A stretch of 64,000 bases of DNA, taken from the NCBI RefSeq assembly GCF_023072595.1, contig NZ_JALLGK010000009.1, forward strand, positions 186,001-250,000, read 5' to 3'. Source of the stretch: Streptomyces sp. XM4193. Its GTDB lineage: Bacteria > Actinomycetota > Actinomycetes > Streptomycetales > Streptomycetaceae. Shown here in pieces: positions 9,055-17,844 of this stretch. The position numbers were made by a program, and so were the translations under genes. The stretch's first letter is position 1, and the number at the start of each line of letters is the position of its first letter. Below the pieces are notes generated by a model, which made no database searches, was not told the origin of the DNA, and saw only the letters and a list, made by a program, of their open reading frames with translations.

Positions 9055-9092
9055 CTGTGACCGCCCCACAGAGCTGTGACCGCCCCACAGAG
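9055..9092. repeat. Two tandem 19-bp direct repeats
   Basis: CTGTGACCGCCCCACAGAG occurs twice without a gap (9055-9073 and 9074-9092). Each copy holds internal CTGTG/CACAG arms and can fold as a small hairpin. It sits in the 3' flank of the sugar-binding protein gene; the function is unknown and replication slippage is the simple explanation. Confidence 0.8.
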
Positions 9093-9170
9093 CCCCGTCC
9101 GCCCCGCAGCGCTGCGTCCGCCGCGCAGAGGCGCCGTACCGGTGCCGGGCCGCGGTCCGCCGGCTGCGGT

Positions 9171-10169
9171 CTACTCGAACTCCTCGATCGTCGCCTTGGT
9201 CACGACGCGCATCGGCACCAGGATGCGCTTGTCCACCGGCTCGTCCTTGGCGGCTCGGACCGCGTTGCGCACCGCGACCCGTCCGATCTCCTCCGGCTGG
9301 TCGGTGACGGTCGCGGCGATGTCGCCGTTCTTGACCGCCTTGCGGCCCGCCTCCGTGCCCTCGAAGCCGACGATGCTGATGCCCTCCAGGCCCATCGCGG
9401 CGACCGCGTCGGCGGCGCCGAGCGCCATCGCGTCGTTCTCCGCGAACACCCCGGTGACGGTCGGGTCGATCAGCAGCTGCTCGCTCATCACGGCCTCCGC
9501 CTGGGCGCGTTTGAAGCCCGCGGACCTGGTGGCGGCGATACGGATCTCGTGCGGCTTCAGACCTGCCCTGAAGTCGTCGTAGTGGTGCTTGCTGGCCGCG
9601 TTGTCCTTCGAGCCGCGCAGGACGACGATGTCGCCCTTGCCGTCGAGCGCGGTGGCCAGCGCCTCGGCGGCGATACGGCCGCTGGGCGCGTGGTCGGGCG
9701 CCACGATGGAGGTGGCCTGCGGGGTGTCCCCGGTGCGCCCGGCGGTGACGGTGGGGATGTCCTCGTCGGTCAGCCGGCGCAGGTTGGTGGTGGCGTTGGC
9801 CGGGTTGACCGGCGAGTAGACGACGGCGCCCATGCTCTGGTCGGCGAAGTGTTCGAGGTCCTCGCCCTGACGGTCCTCGTCGTCGCCCGCGTCCCTGATG
9901 GTCAGCCGGGCGCCCTGCTTCTCGGCCTCCGCGCGTGCTCCGGACAGGAGGTCGCTGTTGAAGTCGCTCTTGACGTTGGGAAGCGAGAGGCCGATGCGCA
10001 CGGCGGTGCCCGGCGACTCCTGGGCCTCCGCCGAGTCCGCCTCGCTTCCGCACCCGGTCGCGGTGAGGGCGAGCGCGGTACCGAGCACGGCGAGGAGCAG
10101 ACCCGGGCGGGACCCCGGGTTGCGACGTATGGCGCCTGCGGTGCGTGTGGTGCTGTTCCTCTTGCTCAT
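9171..10169 (-). CDS. RbsB/LacI-type sugar-binding lipoprotein (orphan)
   Basis: A 332-residue exported lipoprotein. After a charged N-terminus comes a hydrophobic stretch and the lipobox LTATGC, so it should be anchored outside the membrane through the cysteine at about 40. The rest is a Peripla_BP_4/ribose-binding fold: VRIGLSLPNVKSDFNSDLLSGA at the start, then GAVVYSPVNPAN and FAENDAMALGAADA. Such proteins feed sugar ABC importers or act as sensors. No RbsA or RbsC gene is adjacent: the next gene downstream is convergent and the helicase upstream is divergent. The ligand is therefore unknown. Confidence 0.85.
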   Translation of the reverse strand: MSKRNSTTRTAGAIRRNPGSRPGLLLAVLGTALALTATGCGSEADSAEAQESPGTAVRIGLSLPNVKSDFNSDLLSGARAEAEKQGARLTIRDAGDDEDRQGEDLEHFADQSMGAVVYSPVNPANATTNLRRLTDEDIPTVTAGRTGDTPQATSIVAPDHAPSGRIAAEALATALDGKGDIVVLRGSKDNAASKHHYDDFRAGLKPHEIRIAATRSAGFKRAQAEAVMSEQLLIDPTVTGVFAENDAMALGAADAVAAMGLEGISIVGFEGTEAGRKAVKNGDIAATVTDQPEEIGRVAVRNAVRAAKDEPVDKRILVPMRVVTKATIEEFE

Positions 10170-10390
10170 GCTGCGGTTCCTCGAGGTGGGCGGCGATGAA
10201 GCGAGCCGGATGGTCCAGACAGCGATCTGACGGGCGCCACCGCGCCGTCGGACTCCTCAAGATCAACGCAGTGATGATCTCCAGCGACGCAGTGTATCGG
10301 CGAACCCCTGCGGAGGGATCGGTTCCGAAGGGAACATCTGTGGCCACCTGTGGCAGCTCCCTGTCAGAGGTGCCGATTACGGTCGTAGCC

Positions 10391-12634
10391 ATGACGCGCC
10401 AACTCGCTGTGCTCGAAGGGGTCCTGGAGCGCATCACCTACGCCAACGAGGACAACGGCTACACGGTCGCCCGGCTCGCGCCCGCCCGCGCGCGGGACAG
10501 CGGCGGCGAGCTGCTGACGGTTGTCGGTGCGCTGCTCGGCGCCCAGCCGGGGGAGTCGCTGCGCCTGGAGGGCCACTGGGGCTCCCACCCCAGCTACGGC
10601 CGCCAGTTCACCGTGGAGAACTACACGACCGTGCTGCCCGCCACGGTCCAGGGCATCCGCCGCTATCTGGGGTCCGGGCTGATCAAGGGCATCGGACCGC
10701 GGATCGCGGAGCGGATCGTCGCGCACTTCGGCGTCGCGACCCTGGAGGTGATCGAGGAGGACGCCGCCCGGCTGGTCGAGGTGCCCGGGCTCGGGCCCAA
10801 GCGCACGGCGAAGATAGCCGCCGCCTGGGAGGAGCAGAAGGCGATCAAGGAGGTCATGGTCTTCCTCCAGAGCGTGGAGGTCTCCACCTCCATCGCGGTG
10901 CGGATCTACAAGAAGTACGGGGACGACTCGGTCGCCGTCGTCCGGGAGGAGCCCTACCGGCTGGCCGCCGACGTGTGGGGCATCGGCTTTGTGACGGCCG
11001 ACCGCATCGCGCAGGCGGTCGGCATTCCGCACGACAGCCCGCAGCGGGTCAAGGCCGGTCTCCAGCACGCTCTTTCGCAGGCGGCGGACCGCGGGCACTG
11101 CTTCCTGCCGGAGGAGCGGCTGCTCGCCGAGGGCGTCAAGCTGCTCCAGGTCGACACCGGCCTGCTGATCGAGAGCCTGGCCGAGCTCGCCGCCGAGCCG
11201 GAGGGCGTCGTGCGCGAGGCGATCCCGGATCCGGAGGACCCGGAGCGGACCGTGACGGCCGTCTATCTGGTGCCCTTCCACCGCGCCGAGCTGTCGCTGG
11301 CCGGGCAGTTGAGGCGGTTGCTCCGCGCGGACCACCCCGCCGGCGGGCCGCTCGCGGCCTTCGCCGAGGTGGACTGGGAGCGGGCGCTCGGCTGGCTCGC
11401 GGCGCGCACGGGTGCGGAGTTGGCGCCGGAGCAGCAGGCGGCGGTGCGGCTGGCGCTGACCGAGAAGGTGGCGGTGCTGACCGGCGGGCCCGGCTGCGGC
11501 AAGTCCTTCACGGTGCGGTCGGTGGTGGAGCTGGCCGCCGCGAAGCGGGCGCGGGTGGTGCTGGCCGCCCCGACCGGGCGGGCCGCCAAGCGGCTTACGG
11601 AGCTGACCGGGGTGGAGGCGTCCACCGTGCACCGGTTGTTGGAGCTCAAGCCCGGCGGGGACGCTGCCTTCGACCGGGACCGGCCGCTGGAGGCCGATCT
11701 GGTGGTGGTGGACGAGGCGTCCATGCTCGACCTGCTGCTGGCGAACAAGCTGGTCAAGGCGGTGCCGCCGGGCGCTCATCTGCTGCTGGTCGGCGACGTG
11801 GACCAACTGCCGTCGGTGGGTGCGGGGGAGGTGCTGCGCGATCTGCTGGCCGAGGACGGCCCGGTGCCCCGCGTCCGGTTGACGCGGATCTTCCGGCAGG
11901 CCCGGCAGTCCGGTGTGGTGACCAACGCACACCGGATCAACTCCGGCTCTCCGCCGCTCACTTCGGGGCTGGACGACTTCTTCCTCTTCGTCGAGGAGGA
12001 CACCGAGGAGGCGGCGCGGCTGACGGTGGACGTGGTGGCCCGCCGTCTGCCCGCCAGATTCGGCCTCGACCCGCGGCGCGACGTACAGGTGTTGGCGCCG
12101 ATGCACCGGGGGCCGGCCGGTGCGGGCTCGCTCAACGGCCTGCTCCAGCAGGCGCTGACGCCCGCCCGCCCCGAGGTGCCCGAGAAGCGTTACGGGGGCC
12201 GGGTGTTCCGGGTGGGCGACAAGGTCACCCAGATACGCAACAACTACGACAAGGGCGTCAACGGCGTCTTCAACGGCACCGTCGGTGTGGTGACCGCGCT
12301 CGACAGCGTGGAGCAGCAACTCACCGTGCTCACCGACGAGGACGAGGAGGTCCCGTACGACTTCGACGAGCTGGACGAGCTGTCCCACGCGTACGCGATG
12401 ACCATCCACCGTTCCCAGGGCAGCGAGTACCCGGCGGTGGTGATCCCCGTCACCACCGCCGCCTGGATGATGCTCCAGCGCAACCTGCTCTACACCGCCG
12501 TCACCCGGGCGAAGAGGCTGGTGGTGCTGGTGGGTTCGCGTCGCGCGCTGGGTCAGGCGGTGCGTTCGGTCTCGGCGGGCCGCCGTTGCACGGGTCTCGA
12601 CCACCGATTGCGGGACGAACGCAGCGGAAAGTAG
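10391..12634 (+). CDS. recD2: RecD2-type ATP-dependent DNA helicase
   Basis: A 747-residue SF1B 5'-3' DNA helicase of the RecD2 family, the form that works without RecBC, acting in DNA repair and fork maintenance. An N-terminal OB-like region is followed by helix-hairpin-helix units (YLGSGLIKGIGPRIAERIV, about 85-105, and VPGLGPKRTAKIA). The ATPase core has Walker A GGPGCGKSFT (K371), Walker B DLVVVDEASML, GDVDQLPSVG and the C-terminal motif VI region with AYAMTIHRSQGSEYP and YTAVTRAKR. Length matches the family. Start ATG at 10391 (MTRQLAVLEG) was chosen over longer frames because the family begins with this segment. Confidence 0.93.
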   Translation: MTRQLAVLEGVLERITYANEDNGYTVARLAPARARDSGGELLTVVGALLGAQPGESLRLEGHWGSHPSYGRQFTVENYTTVLPATVQGIRRYLGSGLIKGIGPRIAERIVAHFGVATLEVIEEDAARLVEVPGLGPKRTAKIAAAWEEQKAIKEVMVFLQSVEVSTSIAVRIYKKYGDDSVAVVREEPYRLAADVWGIGFVTADRIAQAVGIPHDSPQRVKAGLQHALSQAADRGHCFLPEERLLAEGVKLLQVDTGLLIESLAELAAEPEGVVREAIPDPEDPERTVTAVYLVPFHRAELSLAGQLRRLLRADHPAGGPLAAFAEVDWERALGWLAARTGAELAPEQQAAVRLALTEKVAVLTGGPGCGKSFTVRSVVELAAAKRARVVLAAPTGRAAKRLTELTGVEASTVHRLLELKPGGDAAFDRDRPLEADLVVVDEASMLDLLLANKLVKAVPPGAHLLLVGDVDQLPSVGAGEVLRDLLAEDGPVPRVRLTRIFRQARQSGVVTNAHRINSGSPPLTSGLDDFFLFVEEDTEEAARLTVDVVARRLPARFGLDPRRDVQVLAPMHRGPAGAGSLNGLLQQALTPARPEVPEKRYGGRVFRVGDKVTQIRNNYDKGVNGVFNGTVGVVTALDSVEQQLTVLTDEDEEVPYDFDELDELSHAYAMTIHRSQGSEYPAVVIPVTTAAWMMLQRNLLYTAVTRAKRLVVLVGSRRALGQAVRSVSAGRRCTGLDHRLRDERSGK

Positions 12635-12766
12635 CGTGCGCGCGGCACCGCGTGCCAGCAAAAAGCCCTATGGTCGACCCCGAGTGCACGAGGCGGGGGT
12701 AAATGGGGGACAGTGGAAGCAGTCAGGGCACCTCGAAGAAGAGGCACTACGTCGGTGAGGGATGAC

Positions 12767-14071
12767 GTGAGCGAACACCGCGCAGAAGACAGCGCTGTAG
12801 TACTGCGGTACGGGAACAGTGACCACAGCTTCCCGTTGGTCGACGGTACGGTCGGCGACCGTGGCTTCGACATCGGCAAGCTGCGCGCTGAGACCGGTCT
12901 GGTGACCCTGGACGCGGGCTACGGCAACACCGCGGGCGTCAAGTCCGCGATCACCTACCTCGACGGTGAGCAGGGCATCCTGCGCTACCGCGGTTACCCC
13001 ATCGAGCAGGTGGCCGAGCGTGGCAACTTCCTGGAGACCGCCTACCTGTTGATCAACGGCGAGCTGCCGACGGTCGACGAGCTGGCCGGCTTCCAGACCG
13101 AGATCTCCCAGCACACGATGCTGCACGAGGACGTCAAGCGCTTCTACGACGGCTTCCCGCGCGATGCGCACCCCATGGCGATGCTCTCCTCGGTCGTCAG
13201 CGCACTGTCCACCTTCTACCAGGACAGCCACAACCCGTTCGACGAGGAGCAGCGGCACATCTCCACGATCCGGCTGCTCGCCAAGCTGCCGACGATCGCC
13301 GCCTACGCGTACAAGAAGGCCATCGGCCACCCGGTCGTCTACCCGCGCAACGACCTCGGCTACGTGGAGAACTTCCTCCAGATGACCTTCTCGGTCCCGG
13401 CCGAGAAGTACGAGCTGGACCCGGTCGTCGCCAGTGCGCTGGACAAGCTGCTGATCCTGCACGCGGACCACGAGCAGAACTGCTCGACCTCCACCGTGCG
13501 CCTGGTCGGTTCCTCGCAGGCGAATATGTTCGCCTCGATCTCCGCGGGCATCAGCGCCCTGTGGGGCCCGCTGCACGGCGGCGCCAACCAGGCCGTGCTG
13601 GAGATGCTGGAGCAGATCCAGCGCGACGGCGGTGACGTCGACAGCTTCATTCGCAAGGTGAAGAACAAGGAGGACGGCGTCCGCCTGATGGGCTTCGGGC
13701 ACCGCGTCTACAAGAGCTTCGACCCCCGGGCGAAGATCATCAAGGACGCGGCGCACCAGGTCCTCTCGGCGCTCGGCAAGTCCGACGAGCTGCTGGACAT
13801 CGCGCTCAAGCTGGAGGAGCACGCGCTTCGGGACGACTACTTCGTCTCGCGCAACCTCTACCCGAACGTCGACTTCTACACCGGCCTCATCTACCGGGCC
13901 ATGGGCTTCCCGACGAGCATGTTCACCGTGCTCTTCGCCATGGGCCGGCTGCCGGGCTGGATCGCCCAGTGGCACGAGATGATCAAGGAGCCGGGCTCCC
14001 GGATCGGCCGTCCGCGGCAGATCTACACCGGCGTCGTCGAGCGGGACTACGTGCCCGTGGAGCAGCGCTGA
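12767..14071 (+). CDS. gltA/citA: Citrate synthase
   Basis: A 434-residue type II (hexameric) citrate synthase condensing acetyl-CoA with oxaloacetate in the TCA cycle. It keeps the signature GFGHRVYKSFDPRAK and the active-site histidine region WGPLHGGANQ, plus the very conserved FYDGFPRDAHPM and ILHADHEQN. The protein closely resembles CitA of S. coelicolor as I remember it. Start GTG at 12767 (VSEHRAEDSAVV) has GAGGG 5-8 nt upstream; the longer frame from 12713 would add 18 basic residues that are not part of the family. A long perfect hairpin follows the stop. Confidence 0.96.
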   Translation: MSEHRAEDSAVVLRYGNSDHSFPLVDGTVGDRGFDIGKLRAETGLVTLDAGYGNTAGVKSAITYLDGEQGILRYRGYPIEQVAERGNFLETAYLLINGELPTVDELAGFQTEISQHTMLHEDVKRFYDGFPRDAHPMAMLSSVVSALSTFYQDSHNPFDEEQRHISTIRLLAKLPTIAAYAYKKAIGHPVVYPRNDLGYVENFLQMTFSVPAEKYELDPVVASALDKLLILHADHEQNCSTSTVRLVGSSQANMFASISAGISALWGPLHGGANQAVLEMLEQIQRDGGDVDSFIRKVKNKEDGVRLMGFGHRVYKSFDPRAKIIKDAAHQVLSALGKSDELLDIALKLEEHALRDDYFVSRNLYPNVDFYTGLIYRAMGFPTSMFTVLFAMGRLPGWIAQWHEMIKEPGSRIGRPRQIYTGVVERDYVPVEQR

Positions 14072-14088
14072 CGCGTCACGCATCCAAG

Positions 14089-14136
14089 ACGCCCGAGGGC
14101 CCCGGCCGGAACATCCCGGCCGGGGCCCTCGGGCGT
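14089..14136 (+). terminator. 21-bp perfect-stem terminator of citrate synthase
   Basis: A perfect 21-bp stem (14089-14109 with 14116-14136) with a 6-nt loop AACATC starts 17 nt after the citrate synthase stop. It is one of the strongest hairpins in the window. Confidence 0.9.
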
Positions 14137-14356
14137 TCCCGGCGCCCGGCCGCCCCTCGGTTCGGTTCCTGTCCGCTCCGGGGCCGGTCGGGGCCGCGGT
14201 GAGGGTCCGGGGAAGGTCCGAGTCGAGGTTGAGGGTGGGGCCGGGTGGGAGGCTTGGGCGGGAGTGCGGGTGGTTTCGGGGTGAGGACTGCTCTGAGCTG
14301 GGGATATGCCGTCCCGCGGGGTGGGGTTGTGGTGGGTTGCGGGCACCGTTGTGCGA

Positions 14357-14372
14357 TGTGATCCAGATCACA
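14357..14372. promoter_or_regulatory. Perfect Crp-like palindrome
   Basis: TGTGATCCAGATCACA is a perfect match to the TGTGA-N6-TCACA consensus bound by CRP/FNR-family proteins; Streptomyces Crp recognises a closely related GTGA-N6-TCAC core. It sits 12 nt before a possible ECF -35 element and no protein gene follows on the same strand. Confidence 0.55.
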
Positions 14373-14417
14373 GGGGGTGGATGTACAACCATTTCGGGGG
14401 GACGACAGTCTCACCGG

Positions 14418-14606
14418 TTGACGTCGACACCCGGCGGAGTTGACGTCCATGCGCTGTTGCCTCGGCCGTAATGCTTTGAGCGGCCTTCCGGCCCGGAGCA
14501 CAGCGAGCAAGACACCCGGCGTGGGTCCCGTGGGGGGAATCCAACCGGGAATGGAAACGCCCCGAGTTGCGAGCCCGTGGGGGGACTTGCAGCCGGGGCG
14601 TTTTCG
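14418..14606 (+). ncRNA. Candidate small RNA downstream of citrate synthase
   Basis: The 560-bp gene-free stretch 14137-14696 has the layout of a short transcription unit: Crp-like palindrome (14357-14372), possible ECF-type promoter ACAACC (14385-14390) and GTCT (14408-14411) with 17-bp spacing, a region able to fold (GGCCG/CGGCC arms around taatgctttgag near 14470), and a terminator-like hairpin at 14555-14603 ending in TTTT. The transcript would be about 190 nt. Small open frames inside it (for example a 20-codon one from 14381) lack coding character. From memory, an S. coelicolor small RNA (scr2736) is named for the citrate synthase locus SCO2736; identity with this one is untested. Confidence 0.45.
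14555..14603 (+). terminator. Hairpin with T-run ending the candidate small RNA
   Basis: AAACGCCCCG (14555-14564) pairs with CGGGGCGTTT (14594-14603), continuing into a fourth T. The loop is 29 nt, longer than usual. It could also terminate leftward copZ transcription. Confidence 0.5.
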
Positions 14607-14696
14607 CTGTCCGAGGACCGTTTCGCTGTCGCGGATCGCGCTGTCGCGGATCGCGCCGTTGCGGATCGCCGCGGGTCGCGTCGCCGGGGGTGCGGG

Positions 14697-14927
14697 TCAG
14701 GCGCGGCCGACGAGCTCGTAGCCGGCTTCGTCGACCGCGGCGCGCACGGCGGCCTCCTCGGGCTCCTCGGTGGAGGTGACGGTCACCAGTCCCTCCTTGG
14801 CGGAGGCGCTGACCTCCAAGACGCCGGCCACCTCGGTCAGCTCTTCCCGGATCGCGTTCTCGCAGTGGCCGCAGCTCATGCCGGTGACCTTGTACACGGT
14901 GGTGACGGTGGACTGCTGGGTGCTCAT
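14697..14927 (-). CDS. copZ: CopZ-type copper chaperone
   Basis: A 76-residue cytosolic HMA-domain protein carrying the metal site GMSCGHC (residues 16-22) and the ferredoxin-like fold, ending GYELVGRA. It binds Cu(I) and hands it to a CopA-type P-ATPase, whose gene is not in this window. A CsoR-type operator lies 50 nt upstream of the start, so copper induction is expected. Length is typical for the family. Confidence 0.92.
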   Translation of the reverse strand: MSTQQSTVTTVYKVTGMSCGHCENAIREELTEVAGVLEVSASAKEGLVTVTSTEEPEEAAVRAAVDEAGYELVGRA

Positions 14928-14976
14928 GGTGTGACTCCGTGGTGCGTGTGCGGACGGGGTTCTGTCACTCGACTCT

Positions 14977-14993
14977 ATACCCCCTGGAGGTAT
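14977..14993 (-). promoter_or_regulatory. CsoR-type copper operator upstream of copZ
   Basis: ATACCCCCTGGAGGTAT has perfect ATACC/GGTAT arms around a C/G-rich centre and matches the known CsoR box pattern (GTATACC..GGTATAC-like). Its position just upstream of copZ fits copper-responsive derepression. Confidence 0.75.
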
Positions 14994-15065
14994 GAAAGGG
15001 CTCGGTGTCGCTGCCGTGCGGCGCGACCCTGCGCGGCACCCGGAACGGGGCCGACGGCCGGGGGT

Positions 15066-15263
15066 CTAGCGGTTGCGCCAGCCGTTGCCCGGACGCTGGG
15101 CGACCCAGGTGCGCACGGTGTCGGCACGCCAGTAGGGCCTGCCGCCCTCCACCAGGTCGGGTGGCGGCAGGAGCCCGTGCTTGCGGTACGAGCGCACCGT
15201 GTCCGGCTGGACCTGGATGTGCGCGGCGATCTCCTTGTAGGACCACAGGGCCTGGTCGGCCAT
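15066..15263 (-). CDS. Small MerR-like helix-turn-helix protein
   Basis: A 65-residue protein made almost only of a winged HTH of MerR/excisionase type: WSYKEIAAHIQVQPDTVRSYRKHGLLP, then the wing GGRPYWRADTVRTWVAQRPG. It lacks any effector or dimerisation region. The ATG at 15261-15263 follows a near-perfect GGAGGT site 7 nt upstream, which decides the start. It is likely a small DNA-binding regulator; neighbours copZ and iolG give no clear target. Conserved-looking, but with no known function that I recognise. Confidence 0.75.
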   Translation of the reverse strand: MADQALWSYKEIAAHIQVQPDTVRSYRKHGLLPPPDLVEGGRPYWRADTVRTWVAQRPGNGWRNR

Positions 15264-15611
15264 GAAGGGCACCTCCACGGAAGGGGCGGGTGTTGCCCCG
15301 ACCCTCGTTTCCGCCCATCCGCGGTGCTCGCAGCGACAGTTGGCTGTTGACCCGTCGTGACCGCAGGGTGCGCAACGGTGACGGCTGTGACGGGACGGAG
15401 ACGGATCAAGCAGATGTTCGGTCGACCGGCACCGGGACGCCCGACCCCCGCTCCCGCCGGGACGCCGAGCGCCGGACCCGCTCCCTCCGGGGGACGCCGC
15501 CACCGGGGACCCGCCGGGCTGCCGACACCGCCCGTCGCAAGCCGCCTCGTACCGACCGCCGACCCGCAGACCCGCCCGCGCACCGACCCGCCGCGGGGAG
15601 GTGCCCGCCGC
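15264..15611. other. Gene-free stretch between the HTH gene and iolG
   Basis: This 348-bp stretch holds the 5' flank of the leftward HTH gene and the 3' flank of leftward iolG. I see no gene with a ribosome site and no long perfect hairpin. The left part should contain the HTH promoter but no clear -10/-35 pair is visible. Confidence 0.4.
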
Positions 15612-16673
15612 TCAGCCGACCGGCAGCCGCGGCCGGTCGGCCGTCGACTCCCCGTAGAGCGGCGGGCGTTCGGCGAGCTCGACCGGTGTGCGCACGCCGT
15701 CGCGCTGGGCGGTGACACCGGCCGCGCACACCGCGGCGGCGGCGTAGCCGTCCCAGGTGCTCGGGCCGGTCGTGCGACCCGAGCGCGCCGCGTCCACCCA
15801 CTCCTGGAGCTCGCGCTGGTAGGCGTCGCCGAAGCGGGTGAGGAAGTCCTGGTCCACGGTGCCGCCCCAGCGGCCCGAGGCGGCGACCCGTACGCCCGGG
15901 CGTGCGTCGTCCGCGCCGACCGTGGCGGTGCCGCGCGAGCAGACGACCTCGGCGCGCACCTGGTAGCCGAAACCGCAGGCGGCGAAGATCTCCACGGTCA
16001 CCAGTGCGCCCCCGGAGGTCTCCAGCAGTACGAGCTGGGGGTCGCTGCCGGCGACGGGGGAGTCCGTGCGCGCACCGGGTTTGACGACGGTCACCGCGGT
16101 GATCTCCTGTCCCCAGAGCCACCTGGTGCAGTCGATCTCGTGGACCACCGAGTCGTTGATCATCATCTGCTCGGTGAACCAGGCCGGCATCCCGACGTTG
16201 CGGTGCGCGCAGTGCATCATCAGCGGCTGCCCCAACTCCCCGCGGTCCAGCAGCGCTTTGAGCGCGAGGAACTCCGCGTCGTACCGCCGCATGAAGCCGA
16301 CCTGGATCAGCCGCCTGCCGAGCCGCTGCTCCGCCTCCAGCACGCGCAGCGCCCCGGCGGGGTCCGGGGTGAGCGGTTTCTCGCACAGCACGGGCAGCCC
16401 GCGTTCCAGGGCCTCCAGCAGCACCTCCTCGTGCGCCGGACCGGGCGAGGCGATCAGCACCGCCTCGACGCCGGGGGCGGCGAGCGCCCGGCCGGCCTCG
16501 CTGTAGGAACGACAGCCGGGTTCGGCCTCGGCCAACGCCGCTGCACGGTCGCCGTCCACGTCCGCGACGGCGACGACCTCGGCGCCGCTGACGCGCTCCC
16601 GCAGGCGGTGGACGTGGTCCGCGCCCATCCGGCCGGTGCCGATCACGGCGACGCCGAGAGGGGTCTTGCTCAT
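15612..16673 (-). CDS. iolG: Inositol 2-dehydrogenase (GFO/IDH/MocA family)
   Basis: A 353-residue NAD-dependent dehydrogenase, probably oxidising myo-inositol to scyllo-inosose, the first step of inositol catabolism. Rossmann motif [11 protein letters not shown] is at about residues 10-20. The conserved EKPL (catalytic Lys) and the DSVVHEIDC segment with the active-site Asp/His are present. Start ATG at 16671-16673 follows AAGGAGA. Downstream of iolE on the same strand with a 179-bp gap, and next to iolC, iolB, iolD and iolA, which makes the inositol role likely although MocA dehydrogenases vary in substrate. Confidence 0.88.
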   Translation of the reverse strand: MSKTPLGVAVIGTGRMGADHVHRLRERVSGAEVVAVADVDGDRAAALAEAEPGCRSYSEAGRALAAPGVEAVLIASPGPAHEEVLLEALERGLPVLCEKPLTPDPAGALRVLEAEQRLGRRLIQVGFMRRYDAEFLALKALLDRGELGQPLMMHCAHRNVGMPAWFTEQMMINDSVVHEIDCTRWLWGQEITAVTVVKPGARTDSPVAGSDPQLVLLETSGGALVTVEIFAACGFGYQVRAEVVCSRGTATVGADDARPGVRVAASGRWGGTVDQDFLTRFGDAYQRELQEWVDAARSGRTTGPSTWDGYAAAAVCAAGVTAQRDGVRTPVELAERPPLYGESTADRPRLPVG

Positions 16674-16692
16674 GTGGTGCGTTCTCCTTGCG

Positions 16693-16735
16693 TGGTACGG
16701 GAGTTGCGGTGGTACGAGTGGTACGGGAGTTGCGG
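16693..16735. repeat. Two 17-bp direct repeats upstream of iolG
   Basis: TGGTACGGGAGTTGCGG occurs at 16693-16709 and at 16719-16735, separated by TGGTACGAG, which repeats part of the unit. The repeats fall in the iolE-iolG gap just ahead of the iolG ribosome site; they may be slippage products or tandem binding sites. Confidence 0.7.
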
Positions 16736-16852
16736 ACGCGAGGCGCGGTGGACGTGTCGCTGTGGACGCGTCCCGCCGGGGTGCGGGTGGGCAGACGCGC
16801 GCGGCCGGACCGCGACGGCCTGCCGACTGCGGACCGCCCGTCCGTCGGCGGG

Positions 16853-17776
16853 TCAGGCGCCGCAGGAGCGCAGGAAGCGGCGGGTACGGGTGGCGATCGG
16901 CAACGGCTGGTCGGGCGGGCACGGGTACATGTCCTGCTCCACGATCGCGAACAGCTCCACGCCCAGCCCCTGCGCCGCGCGCAGCACCGGTTCCAACTCC
17001 GGCACTCCGCGCGGGGGTTCGCACATCACCCCGCGGCCCACCGCGGGGCCGAACGGCACGCCCCCGGCGACGACGTCCGCGAGCACCTCGGGGTCGACCT
17101 GCTTGAGGTGGAGGTAGCCGATCCGCTCCCCGTAGGTCTCGATCAGCCGTACGCTGTCGCCGCCGCAGTAGGCGTAGTGGCCGGTGTCCAGGCAGAGGTT
17201 CACCAGATCGGGGTCGGTCGCGTCCAGGAAGCGGGTGACGTTGGCCTCGGTGTCGATGTGGGTGTCGGCGTGCGGGTGGACGGCGATCTCCAGCCCGTAG
17301 GTGTCGCGGACCCGTGCCGCCAGGCGCTCGGTGCCGGAGGCGAGCTCCCGCCACTGGTCGGCGGTGAGCTCCGGCGGTTCGATCATCTCGGCGGTCCGGT
17401 CGTCGCGCCAGAAGGACGGGATGACGACCAGATGGCGCGCCCCGGTCTGCGCCGTGAGGGCGGCGACCTGCGAGACATGGGCCCAGGTCTCGTCCCACAC
17501 CGCCGGGCCGCGGTGCAGCGAGGTGAAGACCGTACCGGCCGAGACGCGCAGGCCCCGCTGCTCGGTCTCGGCGCGCAGCACCGCCGGGTCGGTGGGCAGG
17601 TAGCCGTGCGGACCGAGTTCGATCCACTCGTAGCCCGCTTCGGCCACTTCGTCCAGAAAACGCTGCCAGGGAACCTGCAGCGGATCGTCGGGAAACCACA
17701 CACCCCAGGAGTCGGGGGCCGATCCGACGCGCAGTCGGTCCAGGGTGGGTACGCGGGGAGAGTGAGCGGTGGCCAT
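16853..17776 (-). CDS. iolE: IolE/IolI-type inosose dehydratase or isomerase
   Basis: A 307-residue TIM-barrel sugar phosphate isomerase/epimerase (AP_endonuc_2 fold). In the iol context it is expected to dehydrate scyllo-inosose to 3,5/4-trihydroxycyclohexa-1,2-dione (IolE) or to isomerise inososes (IolI). Visible are the barrel start [11 protein letters not shown], the metal-binding segments [13 protein letters not shown] and [15 protein letters not shown], and YLHLKQVDP. Start ATG at 17774-17776 ([10 protein letters not shown]) was preferred over an extended start; the longer N-terminus would overlap the shared operator. Divergent from iolC across 68 bp. The dehydratase function is inferred from neighbours. 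Confidence 0.82.
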   Translation of the reverse strand: MATAHSPRVPTLDRLRVGSAPDSWGVWFPDDPLQVPWQRFLDEVAEAGYEWIELGPHGYLPTDPAVLRAETEQRGLRVSAGTVFTSLHRGPAVWDETWAHVSQVAALTAQTGARHLVVIPSFWRDDRTAEMIEPPELTADQWRELASGTERLAARVRDTYGLEIAVHPHADTHIDTEANVTRFLDATDPDLVNLCLDTGHYAYCGGDSVRLIETYGERIGYLHLKQVDPEVLADVVAGGVPFGPAVGRGVMCEPPRGVPELEPVLRAAQGLGVELFAIVEQDMYPCPPDQPLPIATRTRRFLRSCGA

Positions 17777-17795
17777 GAGTGCCGGTCCTCCTCTC

Positions 17796-17815
17796 ACCGG
17801 CTCGAACGAGCCGGT
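17796..17815. promoter_or_regulatory. Perfect palindrome in the iolE-iolC divergent promoter
   Basis: ACCGGCTCG-AA-CGAGCCGGT has 9-bp perfect arms and a 2-bp centre. It occupies the middle of the 68-bp region between the starts of iolE and iolC, ideal for a dimeric repressor controlling both directions. The regulator gene is not in the window. Confidence 0.65.
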
Positions 17816-17844
17816 CACGGATCCAGGTTGGAGGTTCAATACAG

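Noticed and set aside
14381-14443. 20-codon frame (MYNHFGG...) within the candidate small RNA region
   Set aside because: Overlaps the promoter-like ACAACC element and shows no coding bias, so a regulatory reading is preferred.
16674-16852. Possible small gene between iolE and iolG
   Set aside because: No frame with a plausible start and coding composition; the interval contains direct repeats instead.
15357-17117. Long plus-strand open frame opposite iolG
   Set aside because: Arg/Pro/Gly-rich without motifs; iolG on the other strand has Rossmann and catalytic motifs.
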